Origin: Alteriqipengyuania flavescens
Lineage (GTDB): Bacteria > Pseudomonadota > Alphaproteobacteria > Sphingomonadales > Sphingomonadaceae
DNA: 64,000 nucleotides
Assembly: GCF_030406725.1 (NCBI RefSeq)
Contig: NZ_CP129107.1
Location: 868,001-932,000 of the forward strand
Direction: 5' to 3'
Below the pieces are notes generated by a model. It was not told the origin of the DNA and made no database searches. It saw nothing but the letters and a program-made list of their open reading frames with translations. Shown here one piece after another: positions 45,298 to 54,283 of the stretch (the first letter of the stretch is position 1; each line of letters starts with the position of its first letter). The translations under genes were made by a program, and so were the position numbers.

Positions 45298-46605
45298 TTA
45301 GCCTGCCGCGCGCCGCTCCTCAATCGCAGGGGTTTGCGCAGCCGGCTGGTCAGGCCAGATGCCGCGCGTGTCGTATACCGCCTTGGCGCTGCGTTCCTCC
45401 AGCGGCACGGAGCGGAACAGGTCGTGGTCGACCAGCACCACCAGCACGTCGCAGGTTTCGAGCGCGGTATCGATGTCGACCAGCTCCGCCCCGGTGTCGG
45501 TGAATTCGATCGGCAGTTTCTCTGCGTAAGGCTCCACCACCTTGACACGCTCACCGTAACGCCGCGCCAGCGTTGCCGCGACGAGGCGAGCGGGGCTTTC
45601 GCGGAAATCGTCGATATTCGCCTTGAAGGCGAGGCCGAGGCAGGCGATTTTTGCGTGCGGATGGGCATCGACCAGCGCGCTCGCCTGGCGGATCGCGTGG
45701 TGGATCTTGCCGTCGTTCACACCGCGGGCGGTGCGGATCAGCGGCGTCTGCTCCGGCGCGCCGTGGACGATGAACCACGGGTCCACCGCGATACAGTGGC
45801 CGCCGACGCCGGGGCCCGGCGACAGGATGTTCACGCGCGGATGCCGGTTGGCGAGGCGGATCACCTCCCACACATCCATGTCCATCGCGTCCGCCACCAT
45901 CGACAATTCGTTGGCGAAGGCGATGTTCACGTCGCGATAGGCGTTTTCGACCAGCTTGGTCATTTCCGCGCTGCGGGCATCGGTGGTGACGCAGGTGCCG
46001 CGCACGAAACGCTTGTAGAAGGACAGCGCCTTGCGCGCACAGCGCGGCGTGATCCCGCCGATCGAGCGGTCGTTATGGGTCAGTTCTTCAAGGATCTTCC
46101 CCGGCAGCACGCGCTCGGGGCAATAGGCGATCGCGATGTCGGGCGTGCCATCGGCCAGGCCCGGCATCGCCAGGTCCGGCCGCGCTTCGGCCACGAGATC
46201 GCGAATCGTCTCTGTCGTGCCGATCGGACTGGTCGATTCAAGGATGATCGTGTCGCCTGCTTTCAGCACCGAAGCGACCGCACGGGCGGCGCTTGCGACA
46301 TAGGACAGGTCGGGCGTGTGGTGCCCATCCTTGGCAAAGGGAGTCGGCACCGCGATCACGAAGACGTCTGCGGGCACCACTTCGGTGGATGCGCGCAGCT
46401 TGCCGTTCTTGACCACCGCCTGCACCAGCCCGTCGAGATCGACTTCCTCGATATGGATTTCGCCGCGATTGATCGTATCGACCACGATCCGCGACACATC
46501 CATGCCGGTCACGTCCATCCCGCTGCGGGCGATGATCGCGGCCGTAGGCAGGCCGATGTAGCCGAGGCCGACGACGCAGACGGTGGGTGCGGTTTCTCCG
46601 CGCAT
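45298..46605 (-). CDS. wecC: UDP-N-acetyl-D-mannosamine dehydrogenase-type nucleotide sugar dehydrogenase
   Basis: A 435-aa NAD-dependent UDP-sugar 6-dehydrogenase that would oxidise UDP-ManNAc to UDP-ManNAcA. VVGLGYIGLPTA is the NAD loop; VPTPFAKDGHHTPDL, YCPERVLPGKILEEL, and GPGVGGHCIAVDPWF (with the catalytic Cys) are the class blocks. The pairing with wecB upstream supports ManNAcA specificity. Transferases and a flippase for the product are not in the window. Confidence 0.92.
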   Translation of the reverse strand: MRGETAPTVCVVGLGYIGLPTAAIIARSGMDVTGMDVSRIVVDTINRGEIHIEEVDLDGLVQAVVKNGKLRASTEVVPADVFVIAVPTPFAKDGHHTPDLSYVASAARAVASVLKAGDTIILESTSPIGTTETIRDLVAEARPDLAMPGLADGTPDIAIAYCPERVLPGKILEELTHNDRSIGGITPRCARKALSFYKRFVRGTCVTTDARSAEMTKLVENAYRDVNIAFANELSMVADAMDMDVWEVIRLANRHPRVNILSPGPGVGGHCIAVDPWFIVHGAPEQTPLIRTARGVNDGKIHHAIRQASALVDAHPHAKIACLGLAFKANIDDFRESPARLVAATLARRYGERVKVVEPYAEKLPIEFTDTGAELVDIDTALETCDVLVVLVDHDLFRSVPLEERSAKAVYDTRGIWPDQPAAQTPAIEERRAAG

Positions 46606-46675
46606 TACCAAAAACTCCCGTTTGTTCGGGAGGATCAATCGCAGAATGAGGTAAATTAAACGGTAAGGATGCGCC

Positions 46676-47827
46676 CTATTCCGCCAGCAGGTCGGCGATG
46701 CGCTGCGCGCTTTTGCCGTCGCCGAAGGGATTGTGCGCCCGCGCCATGGCCGCATAGGCTTCCGCGTCGTCCAGCAGGCGCGATGCTTCGGCAACGATTG
46801 TGTCGGCATCGGTGCCGACCAGTTTCGCCGTGCCCGCCGCCACGCCTTCGGGCCGTTCGGTCGTCTCGCGCATGACCAGCACCGGCTTGCCGAGCGCGGG
46901 CGCCTCTTCCTGCACCCCGCCGCTGTCGGTCAGTATGAGGTCGGCGATGTCGAGAAGGCGCGCAAAATGCGGGTAATCGAGCGGCTCGATCAGCGCCACA
47001 TTATCGAGGCCCGCCAGCGCATCGTTCATCACGCTGCGCACGTTGGGATTGAGGTGGACGGGGAAGATCACGGCGACGTCAGCGCGCGCGGCGAGGCTCT
47101 TCACGGCCTCGGCAATCGATGCCATGCCGCCACCGAAATTCTCCCGCCGGTGGCTGGTCATGCCGATGATGCGCTTGCCCGCGAAACGCCGTTCGAGATC
47201 CGCCAGGCCGGCGGCCAGCTGCGGCTCCTGCTCCACGCGGTCCACGATCCAGTGCAGCGCGTCGATCACCGTATTGCCCGTCACATGGACACTTTCCGGA
47301 TCGACGTTTTCGCGCAGCAGCGCATCGCGCGACGTTTCCGTCGGGGCGCAGTGCAACGCGGCAAAGCTGCCGATGATCTTGCGGTTCACCTCTTCCGGCC
47401 ACGGATGATACAGGTCGCCGGAACGCAGGCCCGCCTCGACATGGCTCACGGGAATCTTGCGGTAATAGGCGGCCAGCCCGCCGCACATGGCGGTTGCCGT
47501 ATCACCCTGCACCACCACCCAGTCCGGCTGTTCCGCGTCGAGCACGTCGCCGATGCCCGTCAGCAGCCGCGCGGTCAGCGCATCGAGCGACTGGTCGGGC
47601 TGCATCACCGCAAGGTCGTGATGTGGTGCGATACCGGCGATATCCAGCACCTGGTCGAGCATGGCGCGATGCTGCCCGCTGACGCAGACGCGGCTGTCGA
47701 AGCGGTCGTCCGCGTCCAGCGCATGGACCAGCGGGAACAGCTTGATGGCTTCGGGCCGCGTGCCGAAAATCGTGAGGATGCGCTTGGTGGTGGCCGGGAT
47801 AATGGCAGGGGTCATGGCCGGGGCCAT
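46676..47827 (-). CDS. wecB: UDP-N-acetylglucosamine 2-epimerase (non-hydrolysing)
   Basis: A 383-aa GT-B-fold epimerase interconverting UDP-GlcNAc and UDP-ManNAc. The start IFGTRPEAIKLFPLV, QGDTATAMCGGLAAYY, HVEAGLRSGD, MTSHRRENFGGG and LTDSGGVQEEAPALGKP are all diagnostic. The start may be ATG 47827 or ATG 47815; neither has a clear ribosome binding site. Followed after 70 bases by wecC, giving the two-step route to UDP-ManNAcA for a surface polysaccharide. Confidence 0.95.
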   Translation of the reverse strand: MAPAMTPAIIPATTKRILTIFGTRPEAIKLFPLVHALDADDRFDSRVCVSGQHRAMLDQVLDIAGIAPHHDLAVMQPDQSLDALTARLLTGIGDVLDAEQPDWVVVQGDTATAMCGGLAAYYRKIPVSHVEAGLRSGDLYHPWPEEVNRKIIGSFAALHCAPTETSRDALLRENVDPESVHVTGNTVIDALHWIVDRVEQEPQLAAGLADLERRFAGKRIIGMTSHRRENFGGGMASIAEAVKSLAARADVAVIFPVHLNPNVRSVMNDALAGLDNVALIEPLDYPHFARLLDIADLILTDSGGVQEEAPALGKPVLVMRETTERPEGVAAGTAKLVGTDADTIVAEASRLLDDAEAYAAMARAHNPFGDGKSAQRIADLLAE

Positions 47828-47891
47828 AGCGCGGATTGGTTAAGGGCACATTTGCCCTGCGGTTTGCCTTGCCATTGGTCCTGACCCGCGG

Positions 47892-48536
47892 TCAGCCGAT
47901 GAACTGCGTGCTGGCCGGGTCCACCGCGTTGCCATCCGCATCGACTTCCGCCGGTCCGCCGTTTGCGTCCAGCTCGACCGGCTGCGACGGGTCGATCATG
48001 CCGGTATCGGGCGTTTCGTCTGGGAGGGGCTCGCCGCGCTCGGCAGCGAGGCGCGCTTCGTATTCGCGTTCGATCATTTCGACCCGCTCCTGTTCCTCGG
48101 CCGCTTCCGCATCGATCGTGGCGAGGCGCTTCTGCCGCTCTTCCTCGATCAGCTGGCTGAACAACACGCCATCGGAATTGCGCTTCTCGGCATAGGCTTC
48201 CTCGATCATCTTTTGCGTGCAGCCGGTCCAGCCGCCTGAGCCGGTCGGGCTGCAGCTCATGATCCCGAATTCGCCGACCATCTGGAAGCTTTTCGCCCGT
48301 TCGCCCCAGGATTCGTTCTGCGGGCTGTCGCTGCGGCGCAGGTTGGCGGGGATCCGGTAGGGATCTTCCAGCACGCCGCAGACCGTGATGATCTCGTCGG
48401 TCGAGGCGGGGCATTCCTCCCCTTCCTGGATGTAGATCTGGTTGATCTTCACGTCGCCGTCCTGCGCCGCGGCGGGGGCGGACAGGCCGGCGGCGCCGAT
48501 GGCGGCGGCGGAGAGGGCGAGCAGCGGGCGGATCAT
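47892..48536 (-). CDS. secreted hypothetical protein (214 aa)
   Basis: Starts at ATG 48536 with GGAG nine bases upstream. A clear signal peptide (IRPLLALSAAAIGAAGLSAPAAAQ) implies export. The mature part begins with a Cys-containing domain (GEECPASTDEIITVCGVLEDPYRIP), has a middle helix rich in Glu/Arg (EERQKRLATIDAEAAEEQER) and a low-complexity acidic/Pro C-terminus. I do not recognise the family. It sits between coq7 and wecB in the same direction. Confidence 0.78.
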   Translation of the reverse strand: MIRPLLALSAAAIGAAGLSAPAAAQDGDVKINQIYIQEGEECPASTDEIITVCGVLEDPYRIPANLRRSDSPQNESWGERAKSFQMVGEFGIMSCSPTGSGGWTGCTQKMIEEAYAEKRNSDGVLFSQLIEEERQKRLATIDAEAAEEQERVEMIEREYEARLAAERGEPLPDETPDTGMIDPSQPVELDANGGPAEVDADGNAVDPASTQFIG

Positions 48537-48649
48537 GGCGTAATCTCCGTGGCGAATAGGTCGCCGTTGCGTGAATAGGGCGCGATGCCCCGTGAACCTG
48601 TGCTGAAACAGCGCGCGAGGCCCCATGGCAGTTCCGGCGATACGGGCAG

Positions 48650-49180
48650 TCAGATCCGCTCCGACAGGCGGATGGCGATCTTGCAGCCCAGCCGGATCGC
48701 GCCGGACAACAGCGGATAGGCCGGCGCGCTTTCCGCACCGTGGGCGATCGCGGCATCGCGATGCTCGCGCTCGTCCTCGCGGAATTCCTCGATCATGGCG
48801 GACAGTTCGGGATCGTCGCCCCGCTCTGCCAGCCGGTCGAGCTGGTCGGAGTAATGCTTGTCGATTTCGGTTTCGACGGCGGCGGTACATGCCATCGCCG
48901 CTTCGGGGCCGAGCAAGGCGGTCCCGGCGCCGAGCGCGAAGCCGGCGACGTTCCAGAACGGCTGCAGGGCGGTGGGGCGCACTCCGCGGCGGGCCATCAG
49001 CGCATCGAATTTCTCCCGGTGGCCTTCCTCCTGCGCGGCCATTGCGCGGATTTCGGCCGATTGCGGTCCGCGGCTGCCCATCACGGCGAGCTGGCCTTCG
49101 TAAATCCGCGTGGCGCCGAATTCGCCCGCCTGGTCGACGCGGATCATCCGGTCGAGTTCCTCGTCACGTCCCATCGTCAT
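48650..49180 (-). CDS. coq7: demethoxyubiquinone hydroxylase family (Coq7) di-iron protein
   Basis: A 176-aa di-iron hydroxylase for the late ring hydroxylation of ubiquinone. The ligand helices are visible as DQAGEFGATRIYEGQ, QEEGHREKFDALM, AVETEIDKHYSDQL and EFREDEREHRDAAI, giving the two ExxH-type pairs. Length fits the short Coq7 form. The start overlaps the dsbB stop as ATGA. It supports the ubiquinone pool used by the bc1 complex. Confidence 0.94.
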   Translation of the reverse strand: MTMGRDEELDRMIRVDQAGEFGATRIYEGQLAVMGSRGPQSAEIRAMAAQEEGHREKFDALMARRGVRPTALQPFWNVAGFALGAGTALLGPEAAMACTAAVETEIDKHYSDQLDRLAERGDDPELSAMIEEFREDEREHRDAAIAHGAESAPAYPLLSGAIRLGCKIAIRLSERI

Positions 49181-49674
49181 GCAGCTTTCGCCTTTCCGCC
49201 CAGCAGCAGGGCAAAGATCGTCAGGGCGCTAACGCACGAGATCAGGAAGTTGAACCCCGCAAGGCTGATCCCGGCCAGCGTCCACGCCGCCTGGTCGCAG
49301 CGGGTGGTGGGCGCGGCATTCAGGCTGTCGAGCGAGCCGGACAGGTCGGGCGTGAAGGTGGCGCAGCCGGTGATTCCTTCCCACCAGCCGTATTCGACCC
49401 CGGCATGGAACCCGCCGATCAGGCCCGAGGTAAGGATGCCGCCCGCCGCCATGGCGATCCAGAACCGGCGATAGGGCGCGAATGCCCCGACCAGCGCCAG
49501 CGCGATGGCGGCAAGATGCGGCCAGCGCTGCCACCAGCACATTTCGCACGGGTAGAGGTCGAAAACATGTTCGCCGATCAATGCGCCGCCCAGCAGCAAT
49601 GCAGGCACGCCGAGCGCCAGGCGACGCGCAAGCTTTTCCCGCGGCGTTTCCAACCCCGTCCGCCCCATGGCCAC
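49177..49674 (-). CDS. dsbB: disulfide bond formation protein B
   Basis: A 165-aa inner-membrane protein with four helices that reoxidises DsbA using quinones. The first redox pair is in LYPCEMCWWQRWPH (Cys43, Cys46); the second periplasmic pair is Cys104 and Cys126, flanking an acidic loop. It lies three bases after the ctpA stop and overlaps coq7, so quinone synthesis and quinone-dependent oxidation genes are linked. No dsbA is nearby. Confidence 0.93.
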   Translation of the reverse strand: MAMGRTGLETPREKLARRLALGVPALLLGGALIGEHVFDLYPCEMCWWQRWPHLAAIALALVGAFAPYRRFWIAMAAGGILTSGLIGGFHAGVEYGWWEGITGCATFTPDLSGSLDSLNAAPTTRCDQAAWTLAGISLAGFNFLISCVSALTIFALLLGGKAKAA

Positions 49675-49677
49675 CGA

Positions 49678-51039
49678 TCAGTTACCGCGGCGTGCGGTGG
49701 CGGTACCGGTGGTGCGGCGCAGGGTCTTGATCGCGTAGTCGAGCTGGAAATCGTCGATCCCGGCGGCTTCGAGTTCCTCTGCCGTCTGGGTGAAACGCGG
49801 ATCCTGCGCGCGGTCGCGCTCGAGCTCGCGCTCGTCGAGGTCGACTTCGTTGATCAGGCGCCCGCGCAAATCGCTTTCGCGCAGCTGGAAGCGCGCGCGC
49901 TGGGCGGCGTCCGGATCGGACAGCTGCGGCACCTTGATGTCCGGCTCGATCCCGCCTTCCTGCACACTGCGGCCCGAGGGCGTGTAATAGCGCGCCGTGG
50001 TGAGCTTGAGCGCGGTGTCGCGCGTCAGCGGCAGCAGCGACTGGACGCTGCCCTTGCCGAAGCTGCGTTCGCCCATCACGACCGCGCGGCGCTGGTCCTG
50101 CAGCGCGCCGGCCACGATCTCGCTGGCGGACGCGGAGCCCGCATCGATCAGCACGATCATCGGGACGTCGGCCGCCACGTCGCCGCGGAAAGCGGTTTCG
50201 GCGCGGTAGACGGCGTTGTCCTGCCGGTTGCGCCCGCGCTGCGACACGATCTGGCCTTCGGTCAGGAACAGGTCGGACAGAGTCACCGCCTCGTCCAGCG
50301 AGCCGCCCGGGTTGCGGCGCAGGTCGAGGACGAGGCCGCTCAGCTTGCTGCCGTTTTCCTTTTCCATCCGGCGTACGGCTTCGAACACGTCGGACCCGAC
50401 ATCGCGGCTGAATTCGTTGACCGAAACCACGCCGATGCCGCCCGCCATCAGTTCGTGGGTCACCGGCTCCAGTTCGATCAGCCCGCGGGTCACGGTCAGC
50501 TCGATCGGCTCGTCGCGGCCGGCGCGTACGATGGTCAGGTTGACCGGCGTGCCGGCAGGACCGCGCATCTTGCCGACGGCATAGTCGATATCCTCGCCGT
50601 AGATGAGCTCGCCTTCGACATGGGTGATGAAATCGCCCGCCTTGATGCCGGCGGCTTCGGCCGGACTGCCCTTGAAGGGCGAGACGACCTTCACCGCGCC
50701 GTCTTCCATCTGGATGGAAATGCCGAGGCCCTGGTAATTGCCGTCGATCAGCTGGTTCATCCGCTCCATGGCCTGGCCGTCGATATAGCCGCTGTGCGGG
50801 TCGAGCGCGCCAAGCATGCCGTCGATCGCGCCGCGGACCAGGACCTCGTCCTCCACCGGCTCCACATAGGATGCCTTGATGCGCTGGTAGACCGCGAACA
50901 TCTTGTTGAATTCGCTGCCCGCGCGGGCATCGACCTGGGCGATGCTGGCCGTGGTGGCGGGAACCAGCGCGACCGCTGTCACGAGAGCGGCGGTGCGGGC
51001 GACGGCAGCGAGTTTACGCGCGGAGAAGGTCTTTGCCAT
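49678..51039 (-). CDS. ctpA: carboxy-terminal processing protease (S41 family)
   Basis: A 453-aa periplasmic tail-specific protease. It has a signal peptide (to about residue 35), an N-terminal helical region, a PDZ domain (about 90-175, with GLGISIQMEDG) and the Ser/Lys catalytic region GSASASEIVAG ... GERSFGKGSVQ. A role in processing peptidoglycan hydrolases or their regulators is known for the family. It is 115 bases after the EnvC-like gene, a conserved alphaproteobacterial neighbourhood. Confidence 0.94.
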   Translation of the reverse strand: MAKTFSARKLAAVARTAALVTAVALVPATTASIAQVDARAGSEFNKMFAVYQRIKASYVEPVEDEVLVRGAIDGMLGALDPHSGYIDGQAMERMNQLIDGNYQGLGISIQMEDGAVKVVSPFKGSPAEAAGIKAGDFITHVEGELIYGEDIDYAVGKMRGPAGTPVNLTIVRAGRDEPIELTVTRGLIELEPVTHELMAGGIGVVSVNEFSRDVGSDVFEAVRRMEKENGSKLSGLVLDLRRNPGGSLDEAVTLSDLFLTEGQIVSQRGRNRQDNAVYRAETAFRGDVAADVPMIVLIDAGSASASEIVAGALQDQRRAVVMGERSFGKGSVQSLLPLTRDTALKLTTARYYTPSGRSVQEGGIEPDIKVPQLSDPDAAQRARFQLRESDLRGRLINEVDLDERELERDRAQDPRFTQTAEELEAAGIDDFQLDYAIKTLRRTTGTATARRGN

Positions 51040-51154
51040 GGGCGGAAGGATATAGCGCGGCCGAGCTTAATGCCAGCTTATCCGTTCCCCGCCATCGATG
51101 AAGCGCCGGGACGGCCCGATGCGGGACACGAAAGGGGCAGGAAGGCGTGGGCGA

Positions 51155-52375
51155 TTACCGGATCTGGGACAGCGGATTTACCGTCTCGCCATCCTTACGC
51201 AGTTCCAGCGTGACATTGCCCGCCCCGGTCCCGGCAAGGCCGAGCGGCGCGCCGGCCACCACCTCTTCGCCTGTCTCGACATAGAGCGTCAGCAGGCCGG
51301 TGACGAGGCTGGTGAACCCTCCCGCGTGCTCGATGATCACGATCCGGTCGTAACCGCGATAGGGGCCGGCGAAGGCGATCCGCCCCGGGCCTGGGGCGAC
51401 CACTTGCGCGCGGTCGCGAGCGGAGAATGTCAGCCCGTCGCTGCGCACCCCGCCGCGGACCGCGCCGAAGCCGGTGGTGATCGGGCCGGACACGGGGAAC
51501 TGGTAACCGGGGACTCCCACGCTTGCGCTTTCCGGCGAGGGCGAGGCAGTGGCGGGCGCGGACGCCTCTGCCAGTTCCGGCTGGCGCGGACGGAGGCGCG
51601 GGCCGGGAAGTGCGGCCAGGTCTGCGCGCAGGGAGCCGGCATCTTCCAGCCGGCCGACCAGCGCATCGAGGCTGCGGGCTTCTTCGGCCAGTGCCAGCGC
51701 GCGGTCCGATTCGCGCGCCGCAGCGCCCGTCTTGTCGCGCGAGGCGAGGCGCTGGCGCGTTTCCAGCGCGGCGAGTTCCTGCCGCCTTTCCTCAAGCTCG
51801 CTTTCGCCCGCCCGCATCACGCCGGCAGCCTGCCGTGCCTCGCGCTCCAGCGCGCGGCCGCGCTCGATTTCGGCGCGCAGGTCCGCCGTGCGGGCGGAGA
51901 CTTCGGGAATGGTGGAAGCGAGCATCGCGCGCAGGTACACCGCTTCCTTCAGCGATCCGGGGCGCAGGACGGACACCGCGACCGGGCGGCGGGCGAATTG
52001 CTGCAAGGCGCCGGTCAAACGCACGACCGGCTGCTGCCGCTCCGCCAGTCGCCCGCGCAGGAGGGCGCGCTCGCGGGCCAGAAGGGCGAGCCGCGCTTCA
52101 GCAGCGGCGATGCGCGCTTCGCTTTGCTGGATCCGGGCCGCCAGCGCCGCGCTTTCGCGTGCGGTGCGGGCGGCGGCATCCCGTGCACTCGCAGCCTCGG
52201 CCTCAAGCTTTTCCGCCCGCGCGGCGGCGGTGCGACCCTGTTCGCGGGCGCGGGCGAGTGCTTCGCGCGCGTCGCCCGCGTTGGCGACACCGGTGCCTTG
52301 CGCATCGGCGCGCAAGCTCCACCCGCCTGCGGCCAGCGCGGCGATAACGGCAAGGAACAGGACGGTGCGCCACAT
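51155..52375 (-). CDS. EnvC-like murein hydrolase activator (degenerate LytM/M23)
   Basis: A 406-aa protein with a signal anchor at the N-terminus, long coiled-coil segments rich in Ala, Glu and Arg (about 30-260), and a C-terminal LytM domain (about 285-405). The catalytic M23 residues are missing: the HxxxD position reads SDGLTF and the HxH position reads LELR. This is the EnvC pattern, where the domain activates amidases instead of cutting peptidoglycan. Start ATG 52375, four bases after the rlmH stop. Confidence 0.9.
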   Translation of the reverse strand: MWRTVLFLAVIAALAAGGWSLRADAQGTGVANAGDAREALARAREQGRTAAARAEKLEAEAASARDAAARTARESAALAARIQQSEARIAAAEARLALLARERALLRGRLAERQQPVVRLTGALQQFARRPVAVSVLRPGSLKEAVYLRAMLASTIPEVSARTADLRAEIERGRALEREARQAAGVMRAGESELEERRQELAALETRQRLASRDKTGAAARESDRALALAEEARSLDALVGRLEDAGSLRADLAALPGPRLRPRQPELAEASAPATASPSPESASVGVPGYQFPVSGPITTGFGAVRGGVRSDGLTFSARDRAQVVAPGPGRIAFAGPYRGYDRIVIIEHAGGFTSLVTGLLTLYVETGEEVVAGAPLGLAGTGAGNVTLELRKDGETVNPLSQIR

Positions 52376-52379
52376 GGCG

Positions 52380-52802
52380 CTACCCTGCCCGATGATAGGG
52401 ATGGCCTGCAAGGATCGAGGTGGCACGGAAAAGCTGTTCCAGCAGCATCGCCCGCGCCAGCAGGTGCGGCCAGGTCGCGCTGCCGAAAGCGAGCAGCAGG
52501 TCGGCCTCCGCCCGCTCGCCATCGGAATGGCCATCCGCCGCGCCGAGCACGAAGCGCGCCTCGCGTACCCCGTCGTCGCGCCACCGGCCGAGCACGTCGG
52601 CGAGCTTTTCGGAGGAAAGGTCGCGCCCGCGCTCATCGAGCAGGACGGTGCGGAACGGGCTCGGCGGCTCGGCCACCTTGCCGCCCGTTTCCGGCAATTC
52701 GGTCAGTTTCAGAGGCCAGGCGATCCGCTTTGCATAGCGATCGACGAGTTCCGCTTCGGGAGAACGGGCAATCTTGCCCCGCGCAACGACGTGCAATTGC
52801 AT
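52380..52802 (-). CDS. rlmH: 23S rRNA (pseudouridine-1915-N3)-methyltransferase
   Basis: A 140-aa SPOUT methyltransferase acting on helix 69 of the large ribosomal subunit. FVLGAADGHSD, the knot region SATWPHLLARAMLLEQLFRA, and the C-terminal HPYHR are diagnostic. The ATG at 52802 follows a GTG that could also serve as start. It follows rsfS, a common pairing with ribosome maturation genes. Confidence 0.94.
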   Translation of the reverse strand: MQLHVVARGKIARSPEAELVDRYAKRIAWPLKLTELPETGGKVAEPPSPFRTVLLDERGRDLSSEKLADVLGRWRDDGVREARFVLGAADGHSDGERAEADLLLAFGSATWPHLLARAMLLEQLFRATSILAGHPYHRAG

Positions 52803-52846
52803 CACGGCGCGGGTTTCCCCCAGTTCATCGTAAAAGGCTCAGGAAA

Positions 52847-53287
52847 TCAGGCGCGGCCCATCGTGGGGCCTTCTTCGCCGAAGCCCCACATGCGTTCCAG
52901 GTTGTAAAAGCTGCGCACTTCCGGGCGGAAGAGGTGGACGACTACGTCGCCCGCATCGATCAGCACCCAGTCGGCAGCCGGCAAGCCTTCGATCCGCGCC
53001 GGCCCGAAGCCGCCTTTCTTCACCCGCTCCGCCAGCTTCTGGGCCATCGAGGCGACCTGCCGCGTCGAGCGACCCGAAGCGATCACCATATGGTCGGCAA
53101 TCGAGCTCTTGCCTTCGAGCGGGATGGAGACGACTTCCTGCGCCTGGTCCTCGTCCAACGAATGGATGACGAGCTCGTGCAGCGATCCCGCCTCGGCCTC
53201 GATCGGGTCGGTTCCGGCCGCAGTATCAGTCATGGTGGCGGTGCCGGCGCCGTGGGCGCCCGTTTCGGTGGTATGCGCAATATTCAT
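52847..53287 (-). CDS. rsfS: ribosomal silencing factor RsfS
   Basis: A 146-aa protein of the Iojap/RsfS family, which binds ribosomal protein L14 and keeps subunits apart in starvation. ADHMVIASGRSTRQVASMAQKL, DWVLIDAGDVVVHLFRP and FYNLERMW are characteristic. The first about 35 residues are a variable, probably disordered extension; a later ATG at 53233 is possible. In the order nadD-rsfS-rlmH, as in many bacteria. Confidence 0.93.
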   Translation of the reverse strand: MNIAHTTETGAHGAGTATMTDTAAGTDPIEAEAGSLHELVIHSLDEDQAQEVVSIPLEGKSSIADHMVIASGRSTRQVASMAQKLAERVKKGGFGPARIEGLPAADWVLIDAGDVVVHLFRPEVRSFYNLERMWGFGEEGPTMGRA

Positions 53288-53341
53288 CGCGGAAATATAG
53301 GCCTCCGGTCGGGAATGTGGAGTCGCGAGCGATAGGGGCGC

Positions 53342-54004
53342 TCATTCCGCAGCGCCTCCGATCGGATCGAATGTCAGTGAATCGCGCGGGGTACTGCCTG
53401 CATATTGCCGGTGCCAGTACGGGTTCGAGCGGCGGATAGCCGTTGCCGAGCGAGTGTCCGGATCGAACCGCAGGTACACGAGGGCGGGCAGGCTCCCTTG
53501 GCAGGCTTCGCGCAAACCGGCGGCAGTCACGCGGTGGCGCCGCAGCCAGGCCATCGCGGGGCTCGCGAGGGCATCCCCGTCATAGCCGGGGCGGGCGATG
53601 ACCGCAATCGGCATCGTCCGCGCGATCCCCCGCCAGTCGCGCCAGCGGTGGAACTGGGCGAGATTGTCGCTCCCCATCAGCCACACGAATTGCCGCTTGG
53701 GATAGTGCCGCACCAGTGTGCGCAGCGTGTCCACTGTATAAGGGGAACCAAGCTGCCGCTCGATCGCCGTGACCCTGATCGGCGCGCGCCGCGCCTGGCG
53801 CTTCGCCGAGGCCACGCGCGCGTGGAGCGGCGCCATCCCGGCCTTCGGTTTCAGCGGGTTTCCGGGCGAAACGAGCCACCACGCCTCGTCGAGATCGAGG
53901 GCCGACATGGCGAATCGGGTAATTCGCCGGTGGCCGCCATGTGCCGGATTGAAGCTGCCGCCGAGCAAGCCAGTCCATTGGCCCGACGCGCATTTCACAG
54001 GCAT
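53342..54004 (-). CDS. nadD: nicotinate-nucleotide adenylyltransferase
   Basis: A 220-aa enzyme joining ATP and nicotinate mononucleotide in NAD synthesis. GLLGGSFNPAHGGHRRI holds the (H/T)xGH motif and SATAIRRSNPYW corresponds to the ISSTxIR block; WLMGSDNLAQFHRW is also typical. The ATG at 54004 has GGAA just upstream. A TTG at 54040 would add 12 residues. First gene of the long minus-strand series, divergent from the M23 gene. Confidence 0.93.
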   Translation of the reverse strand: MPVKCASGQWTGLLGGSFNPAHGGHRRITRFAMSALDLDEAWWLVSPGNPLKPKAGMAPLHARVASAKRQARRAPIRVTAIERQLGSPYTVDTLRTLVRHYPKRQFVWLMGSDNLAQFHRWRDWRGIARTMPIAVIARPGYDGDALASPAMAWLRRHRVTAAGLREACQGSLPALVYLRFDPDTRSATAIRRSNPYWHRQYAGSTPRDSLTFDPIGGAAE

Positions 54005-54283
54005 TTCCGATTGGGAATCAAGCGACTGGCTCCTCCGCAAGGCGGCTTCGCGACGGACCTAGCAAAGGGCCCGCCGATTGGCGAATTCGGGGGAGAGAAA
54101 GTGAACCGGATAGCAACCATGTGAACGTTTCCAGCGGATGGTTCCCACAGAAAATGTCGGATTTGAACAATTCGTCGCGGAACAGCTTCGATTCGTCCGA
54201 AAGTGACCATGCCCGACCGACTCCACGCCCGAAACCATGCTACCGGCCCCGCCGACGGGACGTAATCACAACGTGGGGTTGCT

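Noticed and set aside
48606-48628. Sigma-32-like CTGAAA and CCCCAT pair
   Set aside because: The -35 is weak and it would read antisense into coq7 with no gene to serve.
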